DNA of 64,000 nt, taken from contig NZ_JADYVE010000005.1 of NCBI RefSeq assembly GCF_020193655.1, forward strand, positions 372,001-436,000. The letters run 5' to 3'. Origin of the DNA: Ensifer sp. IC3342. Lineage in GTDB: Bacteria > Pseudomonadota > Alphaproteobacteria > Rhizobiales > Rhizobiaceae. Shown here one piece after another: positions 8,457 to 17,680 of this stretch (position 1 is the first letter of the stretch; every line of letters begins with the position of its first letter). Under the pieces are notes generated by a model. That model saw nothing but the letters and a program-made list of their open reading frames with translations. It ran no database searches and had not been told where the DNA came from. A program made the translations under genes and the position numbers.

Positions 8457-9865
8457 TGGCCGGCAAGGGTGCGCTTCTCGATCAACTGCGGACGATCTGT
8501 GAGCCCGCAGCCGTACTGACGGCGCCGGGCGACGTCGAGCCTTATGCCGTCGACTGGAAGCGGAGCTTCGTCGGGAGCCCTCTCTGTGTTGTGCGTCCGG
8601 GCAATACCGGCGAGGTGGCGGCGATCGTCGCCGCCTGCCGTATGCATGGCGCCTCGATCGTGCCGCAGGGCGGCAACACGGGGCTTGCCGGCGGAGCGAC
8701 GCCCGACGCCAGCTCGTCGCAGGTGCTGCTTTCACTCAACCGCCTGAGCAAGATTCGCAGCCTGGACCCGGTCGGCATGACAGTGGAGGTCGAGGCGGGT
8801 GCGATCTTGCAGTCCGTCAAGGAGAAGGCCGCGAAGCGGGATCGGATGCTGCCCGTCAGCCTCGCGGCCGAGGGATCGGCGACGATTGGCGGCATCGTCT
8901 CCACCAATGCCGGCGGCGTCAACGTGCTGCGCTACGGCATGACGCGGGCTCTGGTGCTCGGGCTCGAAGTCGTGCTTGCCGACAGTACGATTGTCGACGG
9001 CCTCCGGCACCTGCGCAAGGACAATGCCGGTTACGACTGGAAGCAGCTTTTCATAGGCGCGGAAGGAACCCTTGGCATCGTCACGGCGGCCGTCCTGCGG
9101 CTCGTGCCGATGCCGCGCCACAGCGTCACCGCGCTGCTCTCGGTCGCCGACGTGGAAACGGCGATCGCGCTTTACGCGAAGGCGCAGAGCGAGATCGGGG
9201 ACGTGCTTTCCGCTTTCGAACTCATCTCGGGGGAATCGATCGCGCTCGTTGAGAAGCACGCCGGCCTGAAAAGTCCGATCGCCGCGGGCGAGTGGTTTCT
9301 GCTGATCGAAGCCGCGTCCAGCCTGACCGGCCTCGAGGCGGCGATGGAAGCACTGCACGCCGCCGCTTTCGAGGAGGAACTCGCCCTCGACGGCGTGGTA
9401 GCCGCGAGTCACCAACAGGCGCAATCGCTGTGGGCGCTGCGGGAGCACGTGACGGAAGCGGAAGCGCGGGAGGGCCGCAGCCTGAAGCATGACATCTCGG
9501 TGCCGCTCACCGCCATGCCTGCCTTTCTAGCAGACGCAAGCGCCGCGGTCGCCGCCGTCTCGGGCGCGGCACGGCTCAACGTCTTCGGGCATCTCGGCGA
9601 CGGCAATCTTCACTACAATGTCCTGCTGGGACCCGAGGACGATCCGGCGGTGGTCAATCGCGTGGTCCATGACGCGGTCGTTCGCCATCGCGGTTCGATC
9701 TCGGCCGAGCATGGACTCGGTCAGTACCGTGTGGGCGAATGGCATCGCACCAAGGCGCGCGCCGAACAGGCGCTTGTCCATGCCATCAAGCAGGCGATCG
9801 ATCCCGCTTGTCTCTTCAATCCCGGAAAGGTCTTGGCCGCGCCGACCAAAGGAGGTGCGGCGTGA
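8456..9865 (+). CDS. FAD-linked oxidase, GlcD / D-2-hydroxyacid dehydrogenase type
   Basis: This 469-residue flavoprotein has an N-terminal FAD_binding_4 domain (PQGGNTGLAGG, then IGGIVSTNAGGVNVLRYG and FIGAEGTLGI) and a C-terminal FAD-oxidase_C domain with the metal-binding GHLGDGNLHYN and SAEHGLG motifs. Such enzymes oxidise D-2-hydroxyacids (D-lactate, glycolate, D-2-hydroxyglutarate), passing electrons to a carrier. ATG 8456 overlaps the preceding stop (TGATG); the frame is open far upstream, but that part is antisense-like sequence within the AroE gene. A paralogue is encoded at 17681-19108. Confidence 0.88.
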   Translation: MAGKGALLDQLRTICEPAAVLTAPGDVEPYAVDWKRSFVGSPLCVVRPGNTGEVAAIVAACRMHGASIVPQGGNTGLAGGATPDASSSQVLLSLNRLSKIRSLDPVGMTVEVEAGAILQSVKEKAAKRDRMLPVSLAAEGSATIGGIVSTNAGGVNVLRYGMTRALVLGLEVVLADSTIVDGLRHLRKDNAGYDWKQLFIGAEGTLGIVTAAVLRLVPMPRHSVTALLSVADVETAIALYAKAQSEIGDVLSAFELISGESIALVEKHAGLKSPIAAGEWFLLIEAASSLTGLEAAMEALHAAAFEEELALDGVVAASHQQAQSLWALREHVTEAEAREGRSLKHDISVPLTAMPAFLADASAAVAAVSGAARLNVFGHLGDGNLHYNVLLGPEDDPAVVNRVVHDAVVRHRGSISAEHGLGQYRVGEWHRTKARAEQALVHAIKQAIDPACLFNPGKVLAAPTKGGAA

Positions 9866-11493
9866 AGGCTGCGGCGGACACCTTCGACTACATCATCGTC
9901 GGCGGCGGCAATGCCGGCTGCGTGCTTGCCAACCGCTTGACGGAATCCGGCCGGCACAGCGTGCTTCTCCTCGAGGCCGGCGGCATCGGCCGCAGCCCGT
10001 GGATCGGCGTCCCCGCCGGCTTCTCCAAGCTGCTGGTCGATCCGACTTACAATTGGCGCTTCACGTCCGAACCGGAAGAGGCGACGAAGAACCGCGTCAT
10101 CTCCGTGCCGCGCGGCAAGGGCCTCGGCGGCTCGACGCTGATCAACGGCATGATCTACGTGCGTGGCCAGCCCCAGGATTATGACGGCTGGGCCCAGGCC
10201 GGCTGCCGCGGCTGGAGCTTCGACGATGTCCTGCCGTTCTTCCGGGGCATCGAAGATTATGACGGGCCTGCAAACGACCTACGGGCGCATGGAGGCCCCT
10301 TGCCGCTCAGCACCGTGGCACTGCGTCCGGAAATCGGCGAGGCCTTCATCAGGGCCGCCGAAAAGGCCGGTTATGTCCGCAATCCCGACTACAACGGCGC
10401 GAGCCAGGATGGCTTCGGATACTATCAGGTGAACCAGCGCGGCGGCCGCCGCGTCAGTGCCGCCGAAGCCTATCTGAAGCCGGCGATGAAGCGCCCGAAC
10501 CTCAGCGTCCGGACCGGTGCACATGTCCTTTCCATCGATCTCGATGGAAAGCGGGCAACCGGGGTCACCGCGCGCATTGGCGATGCGAAGCTCCGTTTCG
10601 AGGCGAGGGCGGAGGTCATTCTTGCGGCGGGTGCGGCGCAGACGCCGCAACTGCTGGAACTTTCCGGCATCGGCAACCCGGGCATCCTGCAGAACCTTGG
10701 CATCACGGTGGCCCATGCCCTCCCGGGGGTCGGGGAAAACTACATCGACCACTTCTGCACCCGCATGAACTGGCGGGTGAAGCAGCCGGTTACGCTGAAC
10801 GAGCAGACGCGCGGGCTGAAGCTGGCAATGGCGGTGGCGCAATACGCCGCCACTCGTCGCGGCATACTCACGCTTGGCACCGGTCTCGTGCACGGCTTCG
10901 TGCGGACCCGCGAGGGACTGGAAGGTCCTGACGTTCAGTACTTCTTCATGCATGCGAGCTACGCGAATGCGGCCGAGCGGGTACTGGACCGCAAGCCCGG
11001 CATGACCATCGGCGTGACGCAATTGCGGCCGCAGTCGCGCGGGGCCATTCACGCGGTCTCGCCAGATCCGTTTGCGGCCCCTTCGATCCGACCGAACTTC
11101 CTTGCGGAGGAAGAGGATCGCCGCGCTATCGTGGAGGGCATGAAGATCGCCCGTCATATCGTCGAACAGGCGCCGATGGACGCCTTCCGCGACGTGGAAA
11201 TGAACCCCGGACCCAATTGCCGCACGGATGCGGCCTGGCTGGATTTCGCCCGTTCCAATGGCCAGACGATCTACCACATCTGCGGCACGTGCCGGATGGG
11301 AACGGACGAGAAAGCCGTAACGGACCCGACGCTGAAGCTGCGCGGCATTGAAAGCCTACGTGTCGCCGATGCCTCGATCATGCCGAACATGGTATCGGGA
11401 AACACCCAGGCGGCCGTCTTCATGATCGCCGAAAAGGCGGCGGACATGATCCTGGGTGACGCCGCAAGATGGTCCACAATGGCGATCACATGA
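9862..11493 (+). CDS. GMC-family FAD oxidoreductase (choline dehydrogenase-like)
   Basis: This protein of about 543 residues belongs to the glucose-methanol-choline family. It has the N-terminal FAD motif VGGGNAGCVLANRL, the flavin-attachment region GKGLGGSTLINGMIYVRG, and the C-terminal active site with the conserved His in YHICGTCRMG and the Asn-containing VSGNTQA. The family oxidises primary or secondary alcohols using FAD. The start is a GTG at 9862 behind a near-perfect AAAGGAGGTG (9848-9857), and it overlaps the stop of the FAD oxidase gene. With the SDR, FAD oxidase and aldehyde dehydrogenase around it, it probably performs one alcohol oxidation of the pathway. Confidence 0.9.
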   Translation: MKAAADTFDYIIVGGGNAGCVLANRLTESGRHSVLLLEAGGIGRSPWIGVPAGFSKLLVDPTYNWRFTSEPEEATKNRVISVPRGKGLGGSTLINGMIYVRGQPQDYDGWAQAGCRGWSFDDVLPFFRGIEDYDGPANDLRAHGGPLPLSTVALRPEIGEAFIRAAEKAGYVRNPDYNGASQDGFGYYQVNQRGGRRVSAAEAYLKPAMKRPNLSVRTGAHVLSIDLDGKRATGVTARIGDAKLRFEARAEVILAAGAAQTPQLLELSGIGNPGILQNLGITVAHALPGVGENYIDHFCTRMNWRVKQPVTLNEQTRGLKLAMAVAQYAATRRGILTLGTGLVHGFVRTREGLEGPDVQYFFMHASYANAAERVLDRKPGMTIGVTQLRPQSRGAIHAVSPDPFAAPSIRPNFLAEEEDRRAIVEGMKIARHIVEQAPMDAFRDVEMNPGPNCRTDAAWLDFARSNGQTIYHICGTCRMGTDEKAVTDPTLKLRGIESLRVADASIMPNMVSGNTQAAVFMIAEKAADMILGDAARWSTMAIT

Positions 11494-11574
11494 CATTTCC
11501 CACCATCCTTCCGCGTCTTGCAGCCGGTTGGGACGGCCACATATGCGTTAAAGTATCAGCGTTGCGAGGAGCTA

Positions 11575-13005
11575 ATGTTCAGAAATTTCATTGATGGGGA
11601 GTGGGTTCTTGGCACCGACGCCAGCAAGAACATCAATCCGTCGAACACCAACGATGTCATCGGCGACTATGCCCGCGCCAGCGCCGATGACGCGTTAGCC
11701 GCGGTCGCGGCGGCGAAGGCGGCGTTTCCGGCCTGGTCACGCTCCGGCATCCTCGAGCGCCATCAGATCCTGAAGAAGACCGCCGACGAGATCATCGCCC
11801 GCAAGGACGAGCTCGGCCGGCTGTTGTCGCGCGAGGAAGGCAAGACCTTGGCCGAGGGCATCGGCGAGACGGTGCGCGCCGGCCAGATCTTCGACTTCTT
11901 CGCCGGCGAAGCCTTGCGTCTCGCCGGCGAGGTCATCCCCTCCGTCAGGCCGAATATCGGTGTCGAGATCACCCGCGAGCCGGTCGGCGTCGTCGGCATC
12001 ATCACGCCGTGGAACTTTCCGATCGCCATTCCCGCCTGGAAGATCGCGCCGGCGCTTTGTTACGGCAACACCGTCGTCTTCAAGCCGGCCGAACTGGTGC
12101 CCGGCTGCTCGTGGGCGATCGTCGACATTCTCCATCGTGCCGGCCTGCCGAAAGGGGTGCTGAACCTGGTCATGGGCAAGGGCTCGGTCGTCGGCCAGGC
12201 GATGCTCGACAGCCCCGACATCCAGGCGATCACCTTCACCGGTTCGGTCGGCACCGGCAAACGCGTCGCCGCCGCCTCGGTCGAGCACAACCGCAAATTC
12301 CAGCTGGAAATGGGCGGCAAGAATCCGTTCGTCGTGCTCGACGACGCCGAGCTTGCGGTCGCCGTCGAGGCGGCGGTCAATTCCGCCTTCTTCTCGACCG
12401 GCCAGCGCTGCACCGCCTCGTCGCGCCTCATCGTCACCGAGGGCATCCACGACAAGTTCGTCGCGGCGATGGGCGAGCGGATGCACGGCCTTGTCGTCGA
12501 CGACGCGCTGAAGGCCGGCACCCATATCGGCCCGGTGGTCGATCAGGGCCAGTTGAACCAGGACACCGACTACATCGCCATCGGCAAACAGGAAGGCGCC
12601 AGGCTCGCCTTCGGCGGCGAACTGATTGCCCGCGACACGCCCGGCTTCTATCTGCAGCCGGCTTTGTTCACCGAGGCGACCAATCGGATGCGGATTTCCC
12701 GCGAGGAGATTTTTGGCCCTGTCGCGGCGGTGATCCGGGTGAAGGACTATGACGAGGCGCTTGCCGTTGCCAACGACACGCGGTTCGGGCTGTCCTCCGG
12801 CATCGCCACCACCAGCCTCAAGCATGCGAGCCATTTCAAGCGCAACTCGGAGGCCGGCATGGTGATGGTCAACCTGCCGACCGCCGGCGTCGACTTCCAC
12901 GTGCCGTTCGGCGGCCGCAAGGGCTCGTCCTACGGCTCGCGCGAGCAGGGCAAATACGCCGCCGAATTCTACACAACCGTCAAGACTGCCTACACGCTGG
13001 CGTAA
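11575..13005 (+). CDS. Aldehyde dehydrogenase, 2-oxoglutarate semialdehyde dehydrogenase (XylA of Weimberg pathway) type
   Basis: This 476-residue NAD(P)-dependent aldehyde dehydrogenase has the catalytic Glu in QLEMGGKNP and the nucleophilic Cys in TGQRCTASSRLIV. From memory of the family, the stretches NPSNTNDV, REEGKTLAEGIGETVRAG, ATTSLKHA and ATAGVDYHVPFGG-like are shared with the 2-oxoglutarate-semialdehyde dehydrogenase XylA of Caulobacter. It would convert 2,5-dioxopentanoate to 2-oxoglutarate. ATG 11575 is chosen because GCGAGGA stands at 11564-11570. It is the last gene of the plus-strand operon and lies near XylD-like and XylX-like genes that would supply its substrate. Confidence is high for the family and moderate for the substrate. 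Confidence 0.9.
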   Translation: MFRNFIDGEWVLGTDASKNINPSNTNDVIGDYARASADDALAAVAAAKAAFPAWSRSGILERHQILKKTADEIIARKDELGRLLSREEGKTLAEGIGETVRAGQIFDFFAGEALRLAGEVIPSVRPNIGVEITREPVGVVGIITPWNFPIAIPAWKIAPALCYGNTVVFKPAELVPGCSWAIVDILHRAGLPKGVLNLVMGKGSVVGQAMLDSPDIQAITFTGSVGTGKRVAAASVEHNRKFQLEMGGKNPFVVLDDAELAVAVEAAVNSAFFSTGQRCTASSRLIVTEGIHDKFVAAMGERMHGLVVDDALKAGTHIGPVVDQGQLNQDTDYIAIGKQEGARLAFGGELIARDTPGFYLQPALFTEATNRMRISREEIFGPVAAVIRVKDYDEALAVANDTRFGLSSGIATTSLKHASHFKRNSEAGMVMVNLPTAGVDFHVPFGGRKGSSYGSREQGKYAAEFYTTVKTAYTLA

Positions 13006-13016
13006 GGCCAGCGTGT
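12992..13016 (+). terminator. Hairpin overlapping the stop codon of the aldehyde dehydrogenase gene
   Basis: ACACGCTGGC (12992-13001) pairs perfectly with GCCAGCGTGT (13007-13016), and the loop contains the TAA stop. The T-tail is weak (a TTTCTTT tract occurs only about 20 bases later). It is a likely end-of-operon structure, possibly a factor-dependent terminator or a 3' mRNA stabiliser. Confidence 0.5.
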
Positions 13017-13044
13017 TCCGGCCGCTTGGGTCACGGACCTTTCT

Positions 13045-13231
13045 TTAACGGAGGTCGATGTAGTCCGGGTAGCGCGTTGCGATATCATCGATCATCGACA
13101 GGGTGCCGGAAAGGTGCACCTTCATCGCCTGCGCTGCTTCGGCTGGCGCGCCCTTCTCGATGCCCTCGATGATCAAGTCATGCGTGTCCAGGACGCGCTT
13201 AGTGCCGACGTTGACAAGGTTAAAGCGTCGT
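13045..13231 (-). pseudogene. 3' fragment of a GntR/FadR-type regulator (FCD domain)
   Basis: About 60 codons on the minus strand (from LVNVGTKRVLDTHDLIIEGI to PDYIDLR and a stop) match the last helices of an FCD effector domain, including the usual HDLIIEGI and AMKVHLSGTL pattern. The DNA-binding domain and most of the FCD domain are missing. At its broken 5' end it meets an equally truncated dehydrogenase gene on the other strand. This looks like a deletion that removed the divergent promoter region and both N-terminal halves. It is not expected to make a working regulator. Confidence 0.75.
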
Positions 13232-13788
13232 GAACCCTTCGCGGTGACGCTGCATGCGGTGGGCCGTCCGGCGCCCTCACCGGCAAGCGGGTTCTCCTCA
13301 CCGGCTGCGCGCCGATCGACGAGCTGGCGATCATCGCGGCGCGCGCACGACGCTCGCGAGATCATTGCGACGGACGTGATGGACAAGGTTTGGAGAAGGC
13401 ACTCGAGGTCGGCGCCGACTGACGCGAGCAACGCTGAAGCGCTTTCGGCTTACGCGGCGAACAAGAATATTTCGACGTTCAATTCGAGGCGTCGGGCAAC
13501 CCGAGCGCCTTGCGTTCAGCTCTGGAGGTTCTCAAACCACGCGGCGTCCTTGTCCAGCTCGGCCTCGGCGGCAATGTCACCATCCCGCAGAACGTGGTCG
13601 TCGCCAATCGAGATGAAGGGCACCTTCCGCTTCCACGAGGAATTCGGCCTTGCCGTCGCCTCATCAACCACCGTCGGGTCGACGTGAAGCCGCTCCTGAC
13701 CGGAACCTTCCCGCTGGAAGACGCCGTCAAAGCTTTCGAAACCGCCGCTGACAGGAGCAAGTCCATGAAGGTCCAATTGCTGTTTTAG
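13232..13788 (+). pseudogene. idnD: Degraded L-idonate 5-dehydrogenase-like gene (3' part)
   Basis: Pieces in different frames line up with the second half of a zinc alcohol dehydrogenase of the L-idonate 5-dehydrogenase type: EPFAVTLHAVGR from 13232, then GALTGKRVLLTGC after a frameshift near 13270, QFEASGNPSALRSALEVLKPRG with VLVQLGLGGNVTIPQN near 13480-13590, and the ending VDVKPLLTGTFPLEDAVKAF to a TAG at 13788. At least three frame changes are needed, and the zinc-binding N-terminal half is gone. The order of fragments is colinear with the family, so this is a decayed gene and not chance similarity. Confidence 0.8.
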
Positions 13789-13802
13789 ACCCCCGAGAGG
13801 AA

Positions 13803-13831
13803 GCGATCGCACGGGGTGCCCGTGCGATCGC
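13803..13831. terminator. Strong bidirectional hairpin between convergent units
   Basis: A perfect 13-bp stem (GCGATCGCACGGG at 13803-13815 and its complement at 13819-13831) closes a GTG loop. It lies between the end of the idnD remnant (plus strand) and the end of the IlvD/Edd gene (minus strand, stop at 13839). On the minus strand it is followed by TTCCTCT, so it most likely ends the dehydratase transcript. Confidence 0.7.
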
Positions 13832-13838
13832 CAGACTG

Positions 13839-15623
13839 TCAGTGGTTGTGGCGCGGCGGCGTCTTGGAAATCTGGCGGAACTCGTCCGCCTTCCTGATCG
13901 TCGCGCCGTCGGCGAGCTGGGTCACGGTCTGGCGGTAGATCATCTGCCAGGGAGTGGCGTCGCCCGGTACCTTCGGAATACCCTCGGCCTTGCGGCGCGC
14001 GATCTCGGCATCGTCCACCAGCATGTCGCAGAGGCCTTCGTTGAAGTCGATGCGGATCGTGTCGCCGGTGCGTACCCAGGCAAGGCCGCCGCCGGCCGCG
14101 CTTTCTGGCGAGGCGTTGAGGATCGACGGGCTGTCGGCCGTGCCCGATTGGCGGCCGTCGCCGATCGTCGGAAGGCTCATGATGCCGCGCTTCAGCAGGT
14201 GATCCGGCGGCTGCATGTTGACCACTTCGGCCGAGCCCGGCCAACCCTTGGGACCGGCGCCGCGGATCACCAGGATGCAGTTCTCGTCGATGTCGAGCGA
14301 GGGATCGTTGATCCGCTTGTGGTAGTCCTCAGACCCGTCGAAGACGATGGCGCGACCCTCGAACACGCCCTCGCGTCCCGGCTCCTGCAGGTAGCGCTCG
14401 CGGAAGCTGTCGGAAACGACGCTCATCTTCATGATGGCGAAATCGAAGAGATTGCCCTTGAGGACGAGGAAGCCAGCGCGTTCGCGTAGCGGCTCGGCAA
14501 AGGGCCTGATCACCTCGCGGTCGTCGGATTCACGGCCTTCGAGGTTTTCTGCCATGGTCTTGCCGGTCACCGTCGGACAGCTGCCGTCGATCTTGCCGGC
14601 CTTGAACAGCTCCCACATGATCGCGGGCACACCGCCGGCACGATGGAAACGTTCGCCCAGATAGGCACCCGCCGGCTGGACATTGGCGAGCAGGGGTATG
14701 TCGTAGCCGTGAACCTGCCAATCGTCGGGGTTGAGCGTCACTCCCGCGTGCTTGGCCATTGCCATCAGGTGCGGCTGGGCATTGGTCGAGCCGCCGATGG
14801 CGGAATTGACCTTGATCGCGTTCAGGAATGCCTCACGCGTCAGGATGTCGGAGGGCTTGATGTCTTCCAGTGCGAGCTCAACGGCGCGACGGCCGGTGCG
14901 ATAGGCCATCTGGCCGCGTTCGCGGTAGGCTGCCGGGATCGCCGCACAGCCGGTCAGCGACATGCCGAGCGCTTCGGCCATGGCGTTCATCGTGGACGCC
15001 GTGCCCATGGTGTTGCAATGGCCGACCGAGGGAGCGGAGTCGAGGGCCGCCTCGAGGAATTGCTCGCGGGTTATTTCGCCGGCTGCATACTTGCGGCGCG
15101 AGCGCCAGATCACGGTTCCGGAGCCGACGAGATCGCCGTCGTTCCAGCCGTCGAGCATCGGTCCGCCGGAGAAGACGATGGCCGGAATATCGACAGTCGA
15201 GGCGGCCATCAGTGCCGACGGAGTGGTCTTGTCGCAGCCGGTGGTCAGGATCACGCCGTCGAGCGGATAGCCGTAAAGGATCTCGACCAGTCCGAGATAG
15301 GCGAGGTTGCGGTCGAGCGCCGCCGTCGGCCTCTTGCAGTTCTCGAACAGCGGATGGGTCGGGAACTCGATCGGAATGCCGCCCGCATCGCGGATGCCGT
15401 CGCGCAGGCGCTTCGCCAGCTCCAGATGGTGGCGGTTGCAGGGGTTGAGGTCGCTGCCCGACTGGGCGATGCCGATGATCGGTTTGCCCGACCGGAGCTC
15501 TTCCGGTGTGGTGCCGTAGTTCATGAAGCGCTCCAGGTAGAGCGCGGTCAGGTCCAGGTGCTCGGGGTTATCGAACCAGTCCTGCGAGCGCAGCCGCCGG
15601 CTGGACTCCCTGTCGTCGGTCAT
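13839..15623 (-). CDS. xylD: IlvD/Edd-family sugar-acid dehydratase, D-xylonate dehydratase (XylD) type
   Basis: This 594-residue IlvD/Edd dehydratase shows the family Fe-S and active-site motifs: [35 protein letters not shown] with SLTGCAAIP, and [16 protein letters not shown]. Both ends resemble Caulobacter D-xylonate dehydratase as I recall it: [14 protein letters not shown] start with [12 protein letters not shown], and PRHNH at the C-terminus. The reaction would be loss of water from a pentonate to give the 2-keto-3-deoxypentonate. It is the last gene of a three-gene minus-strand operon, and its start overlaps the upstream stop (ATGA). D-xylonate, L-arabinonate or D-arabinonate are all possible substrates. 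Confidence 0.9.
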   Translation of the reverse strand: MTDDRESSRRLRSQDWFDNPEHLDLTALYLERFMNYGTTPEELRSGKPIIGIAQSGSDLNPCNRHHLELAKRLRDGIRDAGGIPIEFPTHPLFENCKRPTAALDRNLAYLGLVEILYGYPLDGVILTTGCDKTTPSALMAASTVDIPAIVFSGGPMLDGWNDGDLVGSGTVIWRSRRKYAAGEITREQFLEAALDSAPSVGHCNTMGTASTMNAMAEALGMSLTGCAAIPAAYRERGQMAYRTGRRAVELALEDIKPSDILTREAFLNAIKVNSAIGGSTNAQPHLMAMAKHAGVTLNPDDWQVHGYDIPLLANVQPAGAYLGERFHRAGGVPAIMWELFKAGKIDGSCPTVTGKTMAENLEGRESDDREVIRPFAEPLRERAGFLVLKGNLFDFAIMKMSVVSDSFRERYLQEPGREGVFEGRAIVFDGSEDYHKRINDPSLDIDENCILVIRGAGPKGWPGSAEVVNMQPPDHLLKRGIMSLPTIGDGRQSGTADSPSILNASPESAAGGGLAWVRTGDTIRIDFNEGLCDMLVDDAEIARRKAEGIPKVPGDATPWQMIYRQTVTQLADGATIRKADEFRQISKTPPRHNH

Positions 15624-16531
15624 TGATCTTTCTCCCGTTCGCTGCCGTTGGCCTTCTCCAGATGCAACAGAAGCGCGCTGTGATCCTTTTCGCCGCCGCC
15701 ATCGGCGACGAATTCACGGAATTCGTTCCGTACCATGGCCGTCAACGGCAATTCCAGATCCAGGAGATCGGCCATGGCGGCAACCGCATCCAGGTCCTTC
15801 AGCTGCAATCGAGAGGGACCGCCGGGGGCGAAGGTGCGGTTCACCATGCGGGCGCCGTGCAGGTCAAGAATCCGGCTCTCGGCAAAACCGCCGCGAATGG
15901 CGTCGCGGAACCTGCCGCGATCCGCGCCGCCGGCTTCCACGAGAATCATCGCCTCGGCGACCGCGCCGATCGTGATGGCGACGATCTGCTGGTTGGCCAG
16001 TTTGCAGATCTGGCCGGCGCCGGCGGGGCCGACATGGGTGACGCGGCCAAGCGCGGCAAAGACGTCCGTAAGGTCGGCAATAACCTCGGCCTGGCCGCCG
16101 GCCATAATGGCGAGTGTCCCGGCTTCTGCGCCGACGACACCGCCGGAAACCGGGGCATCGACGTGGGAGACGTCGCGTTCAGCGAGGCGGGCGGCGTGAT
16201 CGCGGGCGACCGGCGGGGCGATCGACGAGGAATCGACGACGATCACGCCGGCCTTCAGGACTTCGGCGACGCCGGTTTCGAACAGAACCTGGCCGACGGC
16301 GTTTCCGTCGCTGAGCATGGTGAAGACGACGTCGGCATCACGTGCAGCGTCGGCGGCCGTGTCGGCGAGGCTTGCGCCATCGGCCGCCAGGGCTTCGGCC
16401 TTGGAAGCGTCGCGGTTCCAGACGGTGACGGGAAAGCCTGCCTTCAGCAGGCGGCGCGCCATTGGCGCGCCCATGAGCCCGGTCCCGAGAAAGGCAATGC
16501 GCCGGGACACAGTCGCTGTCTCCGCGGTCAT
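15620..16531 (-). CDS. NAD(P)-dependent beta-hydroxyacid dehydrogenase (HIBADH/GarR family)
   Basis: This 303-residue protein has the N-terminal Rossmann motif GTGLMGAPMARRLL, the substrate motif DAPVSGGVVGAE and the catalytic Lys in GAGQICKLANQ, all diagnostic of 3-hydroxyisobutyrate / tartronate semialdehyde reductase / L-threonate dehydrogenase relatives. It is coupled to its neighbours on both sides (ATGA with the dehydratase, TGATG with the DenD-like gene). Next to a D-erythronate-dehydrogenase-like protein, an L-threonate or related aldonate 2-dehydrogenase role is plausible, but a glyoxylate or tartronate semialdehyde reductase cannot be excluded. Confidence 0.88.
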   Translation of the reverse strand: MTAETATVSRRIAFLGTGLMGAPMARRLLKAGFPVTVWNRDASKAEALAADGASLADTAADAARDADVVFTMLSDGNAVGQVLFETGVAEVLKAGVIVVDSSSIAPPVARDHAARLAERDVSHVDAPVSGGVVGAEAGTLAIMAGGQAEVIADLTDVFAALGRVTHVGPAGAGQICKLANQQIVAITIGAVAEAMILVEAGGADRGRFRDAIRGGFAESRILDLHGARMVNRTFAPGGPSRLQLKDLDAVAAMADLLDLELPLTAMVRNEFREFVADGGGEKDHSALLLHLEKANGSEREKDQ

Positions 16532-17514
16532 CAGAGCTTGCCTCCCAACTCGTCCTCGATGTGGACCTTGATGATCTCGTCGAAGGATTTTTCAGCGGTG
16601 AAGCCGAGGTCGGTGGCGCGCTTGGCTTCGAAACCGGGCGCCCAGCCGGCGCACATGCGCATGATCATCTCGTCGGCTTCGCGACGGATGAGCGACACGG
16701 CCTTCTCACCGGCGACCCGGCGCAGCGCCTCGATCTGTTCGCCGACGGTGGCGCTGAGGCCCGGCATCGAAAGATTGCGGCGCGGACCGACCTTTTCGAC
16801 GTCGATCGTCGCACCGAGGATCAGGAAGCCGACGGCCGAGCGCGGCGAGGCGTGCCAGTGGCGGACATCCTCGGAGACCGGAAGCACGGCTTCCTGGCCG
16901 ACCAGCGGCTCGCGCAGGATGTTGGAGAAGAAGCCGGAGGCGGCCTTGTTCGGCTTACCCGGACGGATGCAGATGGTCGGAAGGCGGATGCCGATGCCGT
17001 CGAAGAAGCCGCGACGAGAATAGTCCGACAGCAAGAGTTCGCAGATGGCCTTCTGGGTGCCGTAGCTGGTCAGCGGAGTGGTGTGGAACTCGTCCGGGAT
17101 CGGATAGGGCAGGGGAGCGCCGAAGACGGCGATCGATGAGGTGAAGACGACACGCGGCTTGTAGCCGTCCTGGCCATTGGCGATGCGGATCGCGTCGAAC
17201 AGGTAACGGGTGCCGTCGAGATTGATGCGGTAGCCCTTGTCGAAGTCGAGTTCGGCTTCACCCGAGACGATGGCTGCGAGGTGGAAGATCACGTCCGGCC
17301 GTGTGGCGACGAGGCGCTCGGCTTCGCCGGTAGACGAGAGGTCGACCGTTTCTAGGACAATCTTGCCGGTAAAACCCGCCGGCGCTTCCGGGGTGACGAC
17401 GTCGACTAGCGTCATCGCGTCGATGGGGCGGCCGTCCAGGTTTCCGTCCCCTGCAAGACGTGCCGCGAGCTTGCGACCCACCATGCCGGCGGCGCCGATA
17501 ATCAGAATGTGCAC
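16531..17514 (-). CDS. denD: NAD-dependent D-erythronate dehydrogenase-like protein (extended SDR)
   Basis: This extended SDR of about 327 residues starts MHILIIGAAGMVGRKLA, carries the GxxGxxG motif, and has Ser with Tyr in FTSSIAVFG and TSYGTQKAICELL (YxxxK). Known DenD proteins begin in the same way and oxidise D-erythronate at C2. The GTG at 17514 is preferred over an ATG six codons upstream, because the codons between them form the ribosome-binding site GGAGGAG (17524-17530). It is the first gene of the minus-strand operon. Full four-carbon acid catabolism would also need a kinase and aldolase, which are absent here, so the true substrate may be another aldonate. Confidence 0.8.
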   Translation of the reverse strand: MHILIIGAAGMVGRKLAARLAGDGNLDGRPIDAMTLVDVVTPEAPAGFTGKIVLETVDLSSTGEAERLVATRPDVIFHLAAIVSGEAELDFDKGYRINLDGTRYLFDAIRIANGQDGYKPRVVFTSSIAVFGAPLPYPIPDEFHTTPLTSYGTQKAICELLLSDYSRRGFFDGIGIRLPTICIRPGKPNKAASGFFSNILREPLVGQEAVLPVSEDVRHWHASPRSAVGFLILGATIDVEKVGPRRNLSMPGLSATVGEQIEALRRVAGEKAVSLIRREADEMIMRMCAGWAPGFEAKRATDLGFTAEKSFDEIIKVHIEDELGGKL

Positions 17515-17586
17515 GTGATTTAACTCCTCCATGCTTTCGTTCTCACCTTCCGACGAAGATGCGAACCACTTATCCGAAAAAAGACA

Positions 17587-17616
17587 TTGTAAGGTTGTCT
17601 GATAACCTTATATGAT
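17587..17616 (+). promoter_or_regulatory. Putative promoter with FadR-type palindromic operator
   Basis: TAAGGTT (17590-17596) and AACCTTA (17604-17610) form a perfect 7-bp inverted repeat with a 7-base spacer. It lies between a possible -35 (TTGTAA, 17587-17592) and -10 (TATGAT, 17611-17616) that are 18 bp apart and read towards the FAD oxidase gene at 17681. The palindrome fills the promoter spacer, so a bound regulator would block polymerase. The divergent denD operon starts 76 bp to the left and may share control. The FadR-type regulator encoded at 19153 is the obvious candidate. Confidence 0.55.
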
Positions 17617-17680
17617 GCGTTTGAAAACAGAATAATTGGTATCCCGCTCAGGTCGTCAGCGCCCGGGGCGGGAGGGACAC

